This document shows, piece after piece, positions 44,303-53,630 of a stretch of DNA of 64,000 nt. The notes below the pieces were generated by a model, which was not told where the DNA came from, ran no database searches, and worked only from the letters and a program-made list of their open reading frames with translations. The stretch lies in the NCBI RefSeq assembly GCF_002933815.1, contig NZ_BEYR01000001.1:2907765-2971764 (forward strand), given 5' to 3'. The position numbers were made by a program, and so were the translations under genes. The stretch comes from Sphingobacterium sp. HMA12. GTDB taxonomy: Bacteria; Bacteroidota; Bacteroidia; Sphingobacteriales; Sphingobacteriaceae. The stretch's first letter is position 1. Each line of letters opens with the position of its first letter.

Positions 44303-46684
44303 CTATCTTTTCGAAGTCTTTATGATATCCCGAAAGAATATGGTCTTTCCGCTTTTGGTTATACCTTGAATAGTAATACCAAACCCTTCTGGGTTACTAT
44401 TATTAAAAAACGAGATCTCCATTCCCTTACCGCTCTTATCCAATTTGACATTCGAATTCCAATACAAGGTGGGGCGCGCATCAAATTGATTACTTTTTAA
44501 ATCATCATTATACGCCACCAATTTAAAATGTTCCTCTCGCATATATCCTTCAACTTCTTGCTCGTCCAAGGCTCTGCCTACATAGGAATCCCCTTCACTT
44601 GGATCCTTTTGATAAACATACAATACAGAACTTACGAAACCGTCAACGTTTAATTTCTCAAAGTATTTGACATAAGGAATCTGATTCATTGATGTATTGT
44701 ATAAATCCTCTAGCTTCCATCTATTTGTTCTTATTTCATAGTTATTGACGAATACTCGATCCCATCTGGTTGAATCTGCGATTTTGGTGTAATTTAAATG
44801 AGCATATTCTCTAAAATTTAATGGAAGAGTCTTGACGAAGCGGTCATTATGAGGATCAAGCACCGCATCCGCGGGGCCTCTAAATTTTTCTAAGGCATAT
44901 CTACCCTCAAGATAATTAATATGCCTTTGCTGAACAGTTCGATCTACTTTGACTTCCTGTAATTGGATCCCCCCTTTTTTATCGCGATAGCTCAATGGTG
45001 TGTAGACCCACTTTCTTTCGTTCCATTCGTGGGGCGCTGAAAACCTTTGTTGTAAAGGGGGAATAAAAAAGATAGAATCTACCTTTCTAGGCCCAAAATT
45101 GTACTTAACCTGAAATTTATCAAACATCATTTTTTTTTCAATAGCAGAGAGCTTCGTTGCTACCGTCCCCCGGATAATCAAATTATCCACAATGAAGTAC
45201 CCTGAGAGATCGGGCATAATTGTTTTATACCGCATAACCTTATCCTCTGGAAATTTGTAACCAAAAGACAGTCCACTGGGTTTTCCTTTCCTATTATTTT
45301 TTGTCACCTGATCAACAAGCTTCTTGTAAAAATGGCCCCATTTATTTCCTTCCATTAAGATCTGGCCATGAAGGTAATAAACAGAATCCTTCATCAATTG
45401 TACCTTTTTAAAAGTCCAATTGGAGGGAGAACTCCAGTCGCTGGTGGCTATCAAACCGTACCGCAATTTATCATTTTTGAGTAAATGTGTCGAACAGATC
45501 GATTGCTTACGCAAGAAATAGGGCGTAAAATAAATATCCTCAGTAATATTTGGGACACAGTCATTAGGTACTTCTAAAGCTGTGATCGAGATAGATAAGT
45601 CTCCTTCCTCATCTGGAGGCAAACTCAATCGAAAACTATGCTTTCCTCTCTCTTTTGGCGTCATCAGCAACCATTTGATATTGGGAACAACCTGAATATC
45701 TTTCAATCTGCCTACAAAATGAGCGGATTGAGAGAGTATGCTGTCCTGTTGATCGCGTAACTCAAGCCGCAGCAAACCATAATCTAGATCATCGCGGTTT
45801 AAATAAATAACAGTCCGTCGATCAGGTCTAATTGTAATCGTATCTATCATGACCGACCGGTCATTCGAAGTCAATATGATTTTTGTCCTTTCAGCAGGAA
45901 GATTACTTTCCAAGTAAACGGCGATAGTGTCACCTATATCCCTGCTATATATTTTTCGTCCAAGTTCGGTCTTTAAAATGACGTCAGTTTTTCGCTTACC
46001 GTCCAACTCCCATTCAATGCGACAATTCCCAATGAAAGGGGGAATATTGACAACACCATAACCTAAACTATCTAACTGAAAAACAGATAATAACCTACCA
46101 TCACTATTTAAAATAGTCCCTTTGGCGAGTAGTGGCTTTTCTCCAGCTTCTATCGTCTGCAAATGAAGTCTATTATTTTTGTCTTGTAGGAACCTATTAC
46201 CTTCAGGACGTAAAATCAGGGAGTGATTTGTAGTTACAGCTCCGCTGTCCAAATCATTTTTGCTCTGGTCACTTATTTGAATAATTGGAATTTCCTTGAA
46301 ATAATATCGATCAGTTATTCCTCTATCTGCACCCACGTAAGCATTTATATAGATACTGGTCTGCTTCCAATCCGATGGAAGTAAAAATACACCATCACTC
46401 ATACCTCCATGTTGTAGGCTAAGCATAGATCTCACAATATTACCCTGCTGATCCGCGAGATTCAGATGGAAATTGACGGTAGAAGAATCCAGATAACCAT
46501 GCTGCACAACATAGCTTTTAAACCACACAGAATCCCCCGGAAAATAAGCCTCCCGATCAGTATGAATATATATTTTTCGTACCTCCTGCTGTCCATAAAC
46601 CAGCCCTAATAAGAAGCTGCAAATCAAAATTATTTTACCCCAGAAAACAACCGTTGAGAAGCGTGGTCCAAAATCATTAAGCAT
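44303..46684 (-). CDS. Large secreted protein with MG2-like domain
   Basis: 793 residues, signal peptide ending LVYGQ. The first 110 residues fit a macroglobulin MG2-type domain (VRKIYIHTDREAYFPGDSVWFKSYVV, SDGVFLLPSDWK), as found in many Bacteroidota surface proteins that resemble TonB-receptor-associated or carboxypeptidase-regulatory-like proteins. The remainder is beta-rich. Function unknown. 71 nt after the oxidoreductase gene, same direction, so maybe one unit. Confidence 0.7.
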   Translation of the reverse strand: MLNDFGPRFSTVVFWGKIILICSFLLGLVYGQQEVRKIYIHTDREAYFPGDSVWFKSYVVQHGYLDSSTVNFHLNLADQQGNIVRSMLSLQHGGMSDGVFLLPSDWKQTSIYINAYVGADRGITDRYYFKEIPIIQISDQSKNDLDSGAVTTNHSLILRPEGNRFLQDKNNRLHLQTIEAGEKPLLAKGTILNSDGRLLSVFQLDSLGYGVVNIPPFIGNCRIEWELDGKRKTDVILKTELGRKIYSRDIGDTIAVYLESNLPAERTKIILTSNDRSVMIDTITIRPDRRTVIYLNRDDLDYGLLRLELRDQQDSILSQSAHFVGRLKDIQVVPNIKWLLMTPKERGKHSFRLSLPPDEEGDLSISITALEVPNDCVPNITEDIYFTPYFLRKQSICSTHLLKNDKLRYGLIATSDWSSPSNWTFKKVQLMKDSVYYLHGQILMEGNKWGHFYKKLVDQVTKNNRKGKPSGLSFGYKFPEDKVMRYKTIMPDLSGYFIVDNLIIRGTVATKLSAIEKKMMFDKFQVKYNFGPRKVDSIFFIPPLQQRFSAPHEWNERKWVYTPLSYRDKKGGIQLQEVKVDRTVQQRHINYLEGRYALEKFRGPADAVLDPHNDRFVKTLPLNFREYAHLNYTKIADSTRWDRVFVNNYEIRTNRWKLEDLYNTSMNQIPYVKYFEKLNVDGFVSSVLYVYQKDPSEGDSYVGRALDEQEVEGYMREEHFKLVAYNDDLKSNQFDARPTLYWNSNVKLDKSGKGMEISFFNNSNPEGFGITIQGITKSGKTIFFRDIIKTSKR

Positions 46685-46755
46685 ACATTTCTAATTGCTG
46701 TATAAAAAATTAAAAAAATCGAAAACTATACGTTAGACCGTAGCCATAATCTACA

Positions 46756-48117
46756 CTAGGGCAGATCGGGGTGTTGCCAAGGTATTCGATAAGGTCTTTT
46801 CAATAACTTGGTCGCTTCTGGATCATTAATACATATTTTTTTTACCGGATCATAGTTCAATGGTCTATTTAATTGCATCGAAATATTAGCCAGGATACAA
46901 CAGGCCGTTGATATATAGCCCTCTTCAATGTCAGCTACCGGCAAGCGATCATGCTCTATCGCAGACAGTAGGTCCAATAGATGTTGCCGTGTAGCTGGAG
47001 CCGTATGCAGTTCAATTCGAGGCTCTTCCAGATCTGCTGGAAATTTTTCTTTTTCATAAACAACATCTTTTTTAATAGGAGTACCTTTACCGACTGGAAT
47101 AAATTCATATTTCATCACACTTCCCTTTAAAGTTCCTTTATCGCCATAGATAATAAATGCCCAAGGATATTCGGGATCCACAGGATTTCCCCAGGTACGA
47201 TGTTGCCATATACAACTAAGCTCATCATATTCGAATACCGCGGTCTGTGTATCCGCAATAGTCGACTTTCCTTCCTTTTGCACGTAAATCCCTCCTGTTG
47301 CACTAATTTTCTTTGGCCATTTGAGTTGTAATAACCAACGGACCGTGTCAAACATGTGCATCCCCATATCACCTGTAATACCATTGCCGTATTCCATGAA
47401 GGTTCGCCACCACCCCCCATGGGGTAAGCCATCGTAAGGACGTAAAGGAGCAGGACCTGTCCACATCTCATAGTCGAGAAAGTCCGGCACAGGTTCCAGC
47501 GGCGGATTGCCATTCCTTCTCATATGATAATAACAGCACATTTCCACATGCGATATCTTACCAAGTAAACCTTGGTCTATTACATTCTTTTTAGCGTCAA
47601 TCAGATGTGCTGTACTCCGTCGTTGCGTTCCTACCTGTACTTTTTTATTATATTTTCGCGCGTATCGAAGTATCGCTTCTCCCTCAAGTACATCAACACT
47701 AATGGGTTTTTGTAAATAGATATGCGCTCCCGAACGTATCGCATCTATCGCCTGTCTGGCATGCCAATGATCAGGGGTACCAATCAGAATGAGATCGAAT
47801 TGATCATCAGCAAGCATTTTCCTGTAATCTTTGTAGAGCTTTGGAATCTTTCCCGAGCGCTGGCGTTCCCCGACCAATCGTCCCGCATCCTGCAAATGTC
47901 TGCTATCCACATCGCAAATCGCAACAACATTCACATCGCAGACCTGCATTAATCTGAATAAATCGCTTTTCCCATACCATCCTGCCCCGATCAGTCCGAC
48001 CCTGATATTTTTAGGCGGGCGCCCAAAAAGTAATCCTTTAGCTTCTAAAGCAGATAAGGTAAAAAAAGCACTTGCCCCCAGAATGAATTTTCTTCGGTTC
48101 AGTGTGTAATCAATCAT
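46756..48117 (-). CDS. Gfo/Idh/MocA-family oxidoreductase, Tat-exported
   Basis: 453 residues. Twin-arginine signal LNRRKFILGASAFF. Rossmann motif VGLIGAGWYG, then the family's EKP-type motif present as LQKPIS; the Q variant is common in exported Bacteroidota members. Catalytic-region features GDMGMHMFDTVRWLL and GTPDHWHA are normal. NAD-dependent sugar or glycoside oxidoreductase outside the cytoplasm; substrate unknown. Confidence 0.88.
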   Translation of the reverse strand: MIDYTLNRRKFILGASAFFTLSALEAKGLLFGRPPKNIRVGLIGAGWYGKSDLFRLMQVCDVNVVAICDVDSRHLQDAGRLVGERQRSGKIPKLYKDYRKMLADDQFDLILIGTPDHWHARQAIDAIRSGAHIYLQKPISVDVLEGEAILRYARKYNKKVQVGTQRRSTAHLIDAKKNVIDQGLLGKISHVEMCCYYHMRRNGNPPLEPVPDFLDYEMWTGPAPLRPYDGLPHGGWWRTFMEYGNGITGDMGMHMFDTVRWLLQLKWPKKISATGGIYVQKEGKSTIADTQTAVFEYDELSCIWQHRTWGNPVDPEYPWAFIIYGDKGTLKGSVMKYEFIPVGKGTPIKKDVVYEKEKFPADLEEPRIELHTAPATRQHLLDLLSAIEHDRLPVADIEEGYISTACCILANISMQLNRPLNYDPVKKICINDPEATKLLKRPYRIPWQHPDLP

Positions 48118-48301
48118 AATTTATTGGCATATTGTTTAGTATAAGATAAAACAATAAACTTAAGATAATGTTTGTGTCCATGACATTCTAAAGTTAACAG
48201 ATCATCAATATCTCATCAGATAATATTAGTTTTCACGCAACACAAAATCAATACAAACTGTTGTCATGTAAAATACCTTTTCCAAGTCAGAATACGAACA
48301 T

Positions 48302-48362
48302 AAAAAAGCCCTAGAGCGGGGAACTCTAGGGTCTTAGCCATATATTAACCTATTTTATGAAA
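48302..48362 (-). ncRNA. Candidate small RNA, CCCCG-loop family, copy B
   Basis: Minus strand: TTCATAAAATAGG then TTAATATATGGCTAAG (48361-48333), an 8-bp stem CCCTAGAG/CTCTAGGG with loop TTCCCCG, then six T (48307-48302). It stands between the terminator at 48433 and the oxidoreductase gene, so it is probably its own transcript. A weak -7 match (TACTTTTC) overlaps the conserved block. Same family as copies A and C. Confidence 0.45.
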
Positions 48363-48432
48363 AGTATTTGAATTAATAACGTATTATCTGCACGACTTAT
48401 TTTGTACAATATTAAAAAAAATCAATAATCAT

Positions 48433-48470
48433 AAAAAATCCCGTTTGTAAATCTACAAACGGGATTTTTT
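48433..48470 (-). terminator. Bidirectional terminator after the DsbD-alpha gene
   Basis: 17-bp perfect stem (48433-48449 with 48454-48470), core TCCCGTTTGTA, 4-nt loop, six A on one side and six T on the other. Ends 15 nt from the DsbD-alpha stop codon. Confidence 0.85.
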
Positions 48471-48484
48471 CTTGCAAATATTTA

Positions 48485-48934
48485 TTATTTGATTACTACC
48501 GCAAAAGCGTATTCATCTGGAGGAAGACATTGCGATTCATCACATGCTTGCCATTCTACGGTACCTTTTACGGTTGCTACTCCTTTTTTCAAAGCAACTT
48601 TTTGTTGAAAGATTACTTCATTTGTAAAATACCCAACATCCATTTTAAAAACCTCTTCGTGTTTTACTTTTGGTTTTGGTTCTGCAGTTTTACCCGTTAA
48701 TGCATAATCCGCTGCTTTGGTGAAATTAAACGAAGTCGGAATAGGTCCCCCATCCTTTACATTTTGCGAATAAATATGCCACCCATTTTGAATTGTTGCC
48801 TTGACATAGACTATAGCCTCTTTGTCATTTAGCTTTTTACTTGCCACAGTCCATTTTACAGGTTTGTGAATTTGAGCAAAAGCTCCAGTTACCATAAAGA
48901 TAACCGCAGTCATTAACAATACTAATTTTTTCAT
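48485..48934 (-). CDS. Stand-alone DsbD N-terminal (alpha) domain protein
   Basis: 149 residues with signal peptide (TGAFAQ). The immunoglobulin-like DsbD-alpha fold is recognisable by GWHIYSQNVKDGGPIPTSFNF and by WQACDESQCLPP, where Cys131 and Cys136 match the catalytic pair of DsbD-alpha (CxxxxCxPP). No transmembrane DsbD-beta or thioredoxin-like gamma domain follows, so it must receive electrons from a partner encoded elsewhere. Such proteins are common next to or apart from DsbD in Bacteroidota. Confidence 0.9.
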   Translation of the reverse strand: MKKLVLLMTAVIFMVTGAFAQIHKPVKWTVASKKLNDKEAIVYVKATIQNGWHIYSQNVKDGGPIPTSFNFTKAADYALTGKTAEPKPKVKHEEVFKMDVGYFTNEVIFQQKVALKKGVATVKGTVEWQACDESQCLPPDEYAFAVVIK

Positions 48935-49362
48935 CTTTTATATTTATTTTGGTTTATTTTGCAATATTTCCTTGTCTGCATCCGCCAAGTTTACTTCCTA
49001 GATGCCAATATATTTTACACACTTTTTATCAATTCCCGACGGATACATTAAATATTTACATTCAATAAGATAACAAAAACATCCACAACAATATTCGTCA
49101 TAAACAATATAAAAGACAACGATGTACAGCTAAATCAAAAAATTTTATTGAAAACACTATAAGAAACAACATAATCTACGCTTCTATATTATATTTTCAA
49201 TCTTCTTACCTGATTTTTTTTGTCTTCCAAAAAAATAGATAGCAACTGAGGTAATATCCACCAAAGATCTCGATTGCGATCATAAAATTTGCCACAACAG
49301 ATTTGTTACGTTATAAGATACGGCAAAAATGACCTTTGGCACAAAAATCGCTTTATTTAAAA
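48935..49362. other. Intergenic region upstream of copy C
   Basis: AT-rich divergent spacer. A 25-codon minus-strand hydrophobic frame at 49206-49283 (MIAIEIFGGYYLS) is too short to call. GACCTTTG at 49331-49338 is a weak -7-like element for copy C. Confidence 0.35.
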
Positions 49363-49430
49363 TTCATAATTTAGGTTAATAATTGGTTAGGTTAAAACGC
49401 TTGAAGTTCCCCGCTTCAAGCGTTTTTTTT
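49363..49430 (+). ncRNA. Candidate small RNA, CCCCG-loop family, copy C
   Basis: Plus strand: TTCATAATTTAGG and TTAATAATTGGTTAGG, then a 13-bp stem (49394-49406 with 49114 excluded; right arm 49414-49426) with loop TTCCCCG, then eight T (49423-49430 including stem T). The conserved block is nearly identical to copy A, the loop identical to copy B. It is followed by about 295 nt of non-coding DNA before DinB. Confidence 0.5.
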
Positions 49431-49724
49431 GGTGTATCATAAAACAGTCATATCATGATATTCCAAGAAATCAGCTCATTAAAGAAACATAGTTAAAATC
49501 GTCAAAAATACCATAGAAATTTCTTAAACAATAACATCGAAAATAATAGTAACAACGCTAATTTCTCTTGCCATACTGACATAGAGCTGTCAATACACAG
49601 GCTTATCTTTGTTATAGATACGAAAAACAGAACGATCTGTCATTTGTTCAAAAACAGTGAGTAAAAAACCAAGAGCACCGTATAAAAAAGCATTAAAGTA
49701 ATAAACCAATAAATTTCAAACACG
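49431..49724. other. Spacer between copy C and DinB
   Basis: 294 bp, AT-rich, no gene or structure seen. Contains the DinB promoter region. Confidence 0.4.
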
Positions 49725-50222
49725 ATGAACACACTTCAACAACTAAAATCTGAACTTGAAAATGAGTACCAGATTACCAAAAATTTTATCGAACTTTTTC
49801 CGGAAGGCAAAAATGATTATGCGCCACATGAGAAAAGCATGAAAATCATGCGTCTTGCGACCCATCTCGTGGAGGTGTTCGAATGGCCAAGTACAATTTT
49901 GAAAACGTCTGAACTGGATTTTGCAGATGGTGGCTACACGCCCACTATTCTTTCGACACGGGAAGACTTACTCCACAAACTCGATCAAGATTTTGAAACA
50001 GGTAAAATAGCACTGGAAAATGCGACCGAAGACGATTTAAATCCTATTTGGACAATCAAAAGCGCTGGTCAAAAACTGGCAAGCTGGACAAAATATGAAG
50101 CAATTCGTCATTCTTTAAATCAGATCACACACCACAGGGCGCAATTAGGTGTTTACTATAGACTTAACAATATCCCCTTACCGTCCAGTTACGGTCCTTC
50201 TGCAGATTCACAAAACTTTTAA
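49725..50222 (+). CDS. DinB-family protein
   Basis: 165 residues, four-helix DinB/YfiT-like bundle. Metal-ligand histidines: His47 (LATHLVE) and the HHRAQL motif at 136-141 with His129 nearby, as in the family's three-histidine site. Members are thiol-dependent or metal-dependent enzymes of varied function; the specific one is unknown. Cytoplasmic, monocistronic. Confidence 0.88.
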   Translation: MNTLQQLKSELENEYQITKNFIELFPEGKNDYAPHEKSMKIMRLATHLVEVFEWPSTILKTSELDFADGGYTPTILSTREDLLHKLDQDFETGKIALENATEDDLNPIWTIKSAGQKLASWTKYEAIRHSLNQITHHRAQLGVYYRLNNIPLPSSYGPSADSQNF

Positions 50223-50631
50223 GTTAAGCCCAACAAAATAGAAAATAACCCCATAATCGGCAACTATTTATAATCTACGATCATTTTTTTAGGTAATTTT
50301 ACTATGCTCTTAGAAAGAGGTAAGTCCTCCATCTAGGGGCTATATCCCAGTCTGAATCGAGCCTCAGTCGGGACAGCGGCAGGATGAATCCATGATGTTT
50401 CCGTGTTGAGTCCGTGTTGAGTCCGTGTCAGACTCGCTAAAACTAAGCACGCACGATGGTAAGATCATCCAAACATCTGCTTTCAGGTGTGATTAAAGCT
50501 CGAATCAGGTACGGAGGACCTACGAATAGTTGCCGAAAATAGGCCAAATACTCGGACTCGCTTGCCTGAAACGAATTCTTTGGGAGTGAAAACGTTAATA
50601 TTTTAAAGAAAACAAGAAGTTAAAATATATA
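50223..50631. repeat. Non-coding GC-richer patch with an 11-bp tandem repeat
   Basis: About 50330-50590 is richer in G and C than its surroundings and lacks a long ORF. Inside, TCCGTGTTGAG is repeated at 50400-50410 and 50411-50421, followed by the partial unit TCCGTGT (50422-50428). Translated fragments in all frames are short. It could be a dispersed repeat or a dead gene; I cannot tell which. Confidence 0.45.
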
Positions 50632-50664
50632 AAAACTCCGAACAGCAAATAAGTCCGGAGTTTT
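50632..50664 (+). terminator. Terminator-like hairpin
   Basis: Stem AAAACTCCG (50632-50640) with CGGAGTTTT (50656-50664), 15-nt loop. It lies 410 nt after DinB, so it may end a transcript across the GC-richer patch. Confidence 0.55.
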
Positions 50665-50874
50665 ATGTATTAATTGTCTCGTAGTATAAGATTTACTTTG
50701 GGTCGGGCCAAGTTCATATAATGAATAGCTTTCCAGTATTCATCAACTACACTAGGAGCTAATATAATGGCATAATTTTTGAAAAAAATATCGACAAACC
50801 AATTAAATAATACAGAAAAAGGGTTAAAAGCCCCTTAAATCAGCATATAGAAATAGTATATTTAGACCTTGATT
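50665..50874. other. Spacer before the zinc-ribbon gene
   Basis: 210 bp, AT-rich, nothing assignable beyond a weak promoter-like TATATTTAG. Confidence 0.35.
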
Positions 50875-51492
50875 ATGATTATTTTCGGAACGAGAACAAA
50901 GTTATTACAAAACAGCGACTACACAGCTGTAGGAAATTGCAAGTATTGCAATACAGCCGGATCTATATATGCCTACAAGCACGTAAAATATTTTCACATC
51001 TTTTGGATCCCCATTTTTCCATATCGTACAGAGATTATGAGCGTATGTAATCATTGTAAAAAGGTGAATTACCAACGCGAGATTGATCCCCAGACCCTTG
51101 CAACAATCCGTTCAGGTGGCGTACCAAAGACACCTATTGGATATTTTTCTGGATTAATACTAATTGGCCTTTTGTTTGGATCTGCTGCCGCCGCGGGAAT
51201 ATCCGGATCCATTAAAACAAAGAAATATCTAGAAAACCCTGCCGCAGGTGATGTATATGAGATCAAACGGGAAGAAAATGGAAAGTCCCTATACACCTTA
51301 TACCGAATTGCCAATGTGACAATGGATTCCATTACTTTCGATGTCAATGACTATGAGGCAGAAGGAACAAAAGGTCTTCGTAAATTGAGAGAACAACGCG
51401 GTGATAGTTATTCAGAAAAGATCATTTTAGCACGTACGGAGGTGGCCAAAATGAAAGCTGATAATCGGATATCAACAATAGAAAGAAAATAG
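50875..51492 (+). CDS. Zinc-ribbon membrane protein
   Basis: 205 residues from ATG 50875; a TTG two codons earlier is unlikely. A zinc ribbon near the start: CKYC (about 22-25) and CNHC (about 56-59) flank HVKYFHIFWIPIFPYR, a pattern seen in small zinc-ribbon membrane proteins. One transmembrane helix (YFSGLILIGLLFGSAAAAG) follows, then a cytoplasmic or external charged domain. Function unknown. 29 nt before the transferase gene, same strand. Confidence 0.7.
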   Translation: MIIFGTRTKLLQNSDYTAVGNCKYCNTAGSIYAYKHVKYFHIFWIPIFPYRTEIMSVCNHCKKVNYQREIDPQTLATIRSGGVPKTPIGYFSGLILIGLLFGSAAAAGISGSIKTKKYLENPAAGDVYEIKREENGKSLYTLYRIANVTMDSITFDVNDYEAEGTKGLRKLREQRGDSYSEKIILARTEVAKMKADNRISTIERK

Positions 51493-51521
51493 AAACGGTG
51501 TTATGGACAAATCGTTCTTAA

Positions 51522-53057
51522 ATGAAAAAACACATTATTTTAGTAAGCCTTATTCTGCTGAAATTTGTCATCCAGTATCAATTGATAAGTCCAATATATG
51601 AGTTACATCGGGATGAGTTTCTACATTTAGATCAAGCAAATCACTTGGCTTGGGGGTATTTATCGGTTCCGCCTTTGACATCCTGGCTTTCCTACCTCAT
51701 TAAGATTTTAGGAGGTTCTGTCTTCTGGATCAAATTCTTCCCTGCACTGTTTGGTGCACTAACCATTCTTGTCGTCTGGAAAACCATTGAAGAACTCAAA
51801 GGAAATCTTTTTGCGTTGATATTTGGTTCATGCTGTGTTACATTTTCGGTTTTATTTCGTTTAAATACACTGTACCAGCCCAATTCTTTTGATGTCCTTT
51901 CGTGGACAGTTATTTATTACTTTATCATAAAGTATCTAAACAGCGGACATCTTAAATGGTTGTATTGTATAGCAGTCGCCTTCGCTTTGGGATTTTTAAA
52001 CAAGTACAATATCGCCTTTCTAATTCTCGGTCTTATACCGGCTATTATAGCTGTTCCGGAACGTAGCGTACTATCAAATAGACATTTTTATTACAGTATT
52101 CTAATTGCATTTTTAATGATCCTGCCTAATTTAATATGGCAATACAAGAATAATTTTCCGGTTATATTTCATTTTGAAGAACTTGCAAAAACCCAGCTCG
52201 TCAATGTCAACCGATGGAGCTTTATCCGATCCCAGTTGTTATTTTTTTTCGGAACTTTTCCTGTTATCGGATTTGGACTATATGCTTTATTCAGCTATCC
52301 CGCATTTAGAAAATACCGTTTATTCTTTTTGTCTTTTTTTATTACAATTGGAGTTTTTCTATTTTTAAAGGCCAAAGATTATTACGCAATCGGTATCTAT
52401 CCGATCTACTTTGCCTTTGGTTCAGTTTATATTTCAACACTTTTACAGCATAAAACTGGAAGAATTCTGAGACCTCTTTTAATTGCACTACCTCTCGTTT
52501 TCTTTATTCCTGTCTATATGCTGACGTTTCCCAACAGAAGTCCCCGATATATTGCGGATCATCCCGAAAAATACCGTAAAATTGGCATGTTGACCTGGGA
52601 AGATGGTAAGGATCATCAACTTCCACAAGATTTTGCGGATATGTTGGGGTGGCGAGAGCTTGCCCAAAAAGTAGATCGCATCTATGGTAAAATTCCAAAC
52701 CCACAATGCACACTCGTGCTCTGTGACAACTACGGTCAGGCGGGCGCAATAAATTATTATTCCAAATTTGGGATCCGTGCAGTAACCTTCAACGCTGACT
52801 ATATCAACTGGTTTGATTTCAGTAATGAATTTCGCAATCTGATCCGTATAAAAAATTCCTGGGAAAACCAGCTTGAAATGAATAAAACAGCTCCTTACTT
52901 TGAACAAAGTATGCGCTCGGATTCTATTACAAACAGCTATGCAAGAGAATTTGGAACTGTGATTTTCACATTCATCAATGCAAAAATAAATATCAACCAA
53001 CGTGTCAAGAATGAGGTCGAACAAGAACAACGACAACATATGCTGCCCGTTAAATAA
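51522..53057 (+). CDS. GT39/ArnT-type polytopic glycosyltransferase
   Basis: 511 residues, roughly ten transmembrane helices. The first periplasmic loop holds HRDEFLHLDQANHLAWGY, with the acidic RDE motif of GT-C enzymes of the PMT/ArnT superfamily (GT39, pfam PMT_2-like). Such enzymes use polyprenyl-phosphate sugars to glycosylate lipids or proteins at the periplasmic face. The next gene, 21 nt downstream, encodes a glycolipid-binding-like protein. Confidence 0.88.
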   Translation: MKKHIILVSLILLKFVIQYQLISPIYELHRDEFLHLDQANHLAWGYLSVPPLTSWLSYLIKILGGSVFWIKFFPALFGALTILVVWKTIEELKGNLFALIFGSCCVTFSVLFRLNTLYQPNSFDVLSWTVIYYFIIKYLNSGHLKWLYCIAVAFALGFLNKYNIAFLILGLIPAIIAVPERSVLSNRHFYYSILIAFLMILPNLIWQYKNNFPVIFHFEELAKTQLVNVNRWSFIRSQLLFFFGTFPVIGFGLYALFSYPAFRKYRLFFLSFFITIGVFLFLKAKDYYAIGIYPIYFAFGSVYISTLLQHKTGRILRPLLIALPLVFFIPVYMLTFPNRSPRYIADHPEKYRKIGMLTWEDGKDHQLPQDFADMLGWRELAQKVDRIYGKIPNPQCTLVLCDNYGQAGAINYYSKFGIRAVTFNADYINWFDFSNEFRNLIRIKNSWENQLEMNKTAPYFEQSMRSDSITNSYAREFGTVIFTFINAKININQRVKNEVEQEQRQHMLPVK

Positions 53058-53078
53058 AACTTAATGTAGGACCATCAG

Positions 53079-53630
53079 ATGAAAACATTATTATGGCAGG
53101 GAATCGCTTTCCCCTCTCTCGAGTATTTCAGTTTACAGGAAAATAAAGATTATTATGTTGCGACATCAAAAATAATAGGTTCCTACCAACAAAAAATTTA
53201 TTCGGCCTCCTATCGACTGATTATAAATAAGCAATGGGAGATCAATGAGTTTCTTATTGATTCCGAGGTCAATGCTGTCAAAAACACGCTCAGCGGGAGA
53301 AAAACAGATACCAACTGGGAAATCAATCATTCCGATGCTCCAAGGTTCAAGAGTTTTCAATATATAGATATCTCTTTGACTCCATTTACGAATACGTTAC
53401 CAATAAACAATCTACAGCTTAAAATTGGTGATTCAAAAGAAATAAACATCATTTATATCGATCTGTTCAACAGCGATATCAAACCTGTTCGGCAACGTTA
53501 TACAAGGACAGATTTACACGAGTATCTGTATGAAAATATAGTTAGTGATTTCACCGCTCATATTCAGGTAGATGAGAACGGTTTGGTCCTCACATATCCC
53601 AGTTTATTTGAAAAGATAGCGGAAAACTAG
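53079..53630 (+). CDS. Putative glycolipid-binding protein (DUF1089/PF06475-like)
   Basis: 183 residues. WQGIAFPSLEYFSL at the start, VRYRI-like SASYRLIINKQWEI, the highly characteristic ISLTPFTNTLPINNLQLK, IIYIDLFNSDIKPVRQRYTR and a closing GLVLTYPSLFEKI all fit this family. It is a beta-sandwich structurally related to glycolipid-binding proteins; true ligand unknown. Co-directional and close to the GT39-type transferase, so a role in the same glycolipid step is possible (inference). Confidence 0.85.
   Translation: MKTLLWQGIAFPSLEYFSLQENKDYYVATSKIIGSYQQKIYSASYRLIINKQWEINEFLIDSEVNAVKNTLSGRKTDTNWEINHSDAPRFKSFQYIDISLTPFTNTLPINNLQLKIGDSKEINIIYIDLFNSDIKPVRQRYTRTDLHEYLYENIVSDFTAHIQVDENGLVLTYPSLFEKIAEN

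Noticed and set aside
41760..49430. The CCCCG-loop elements read on the opposite strand as 5' leader hairpins
   Set aside because: On that strand the hairpins lack a T tract and are not followed by genes; on the chosen strand all three end in T-rich sequence and copy A has a promoter.
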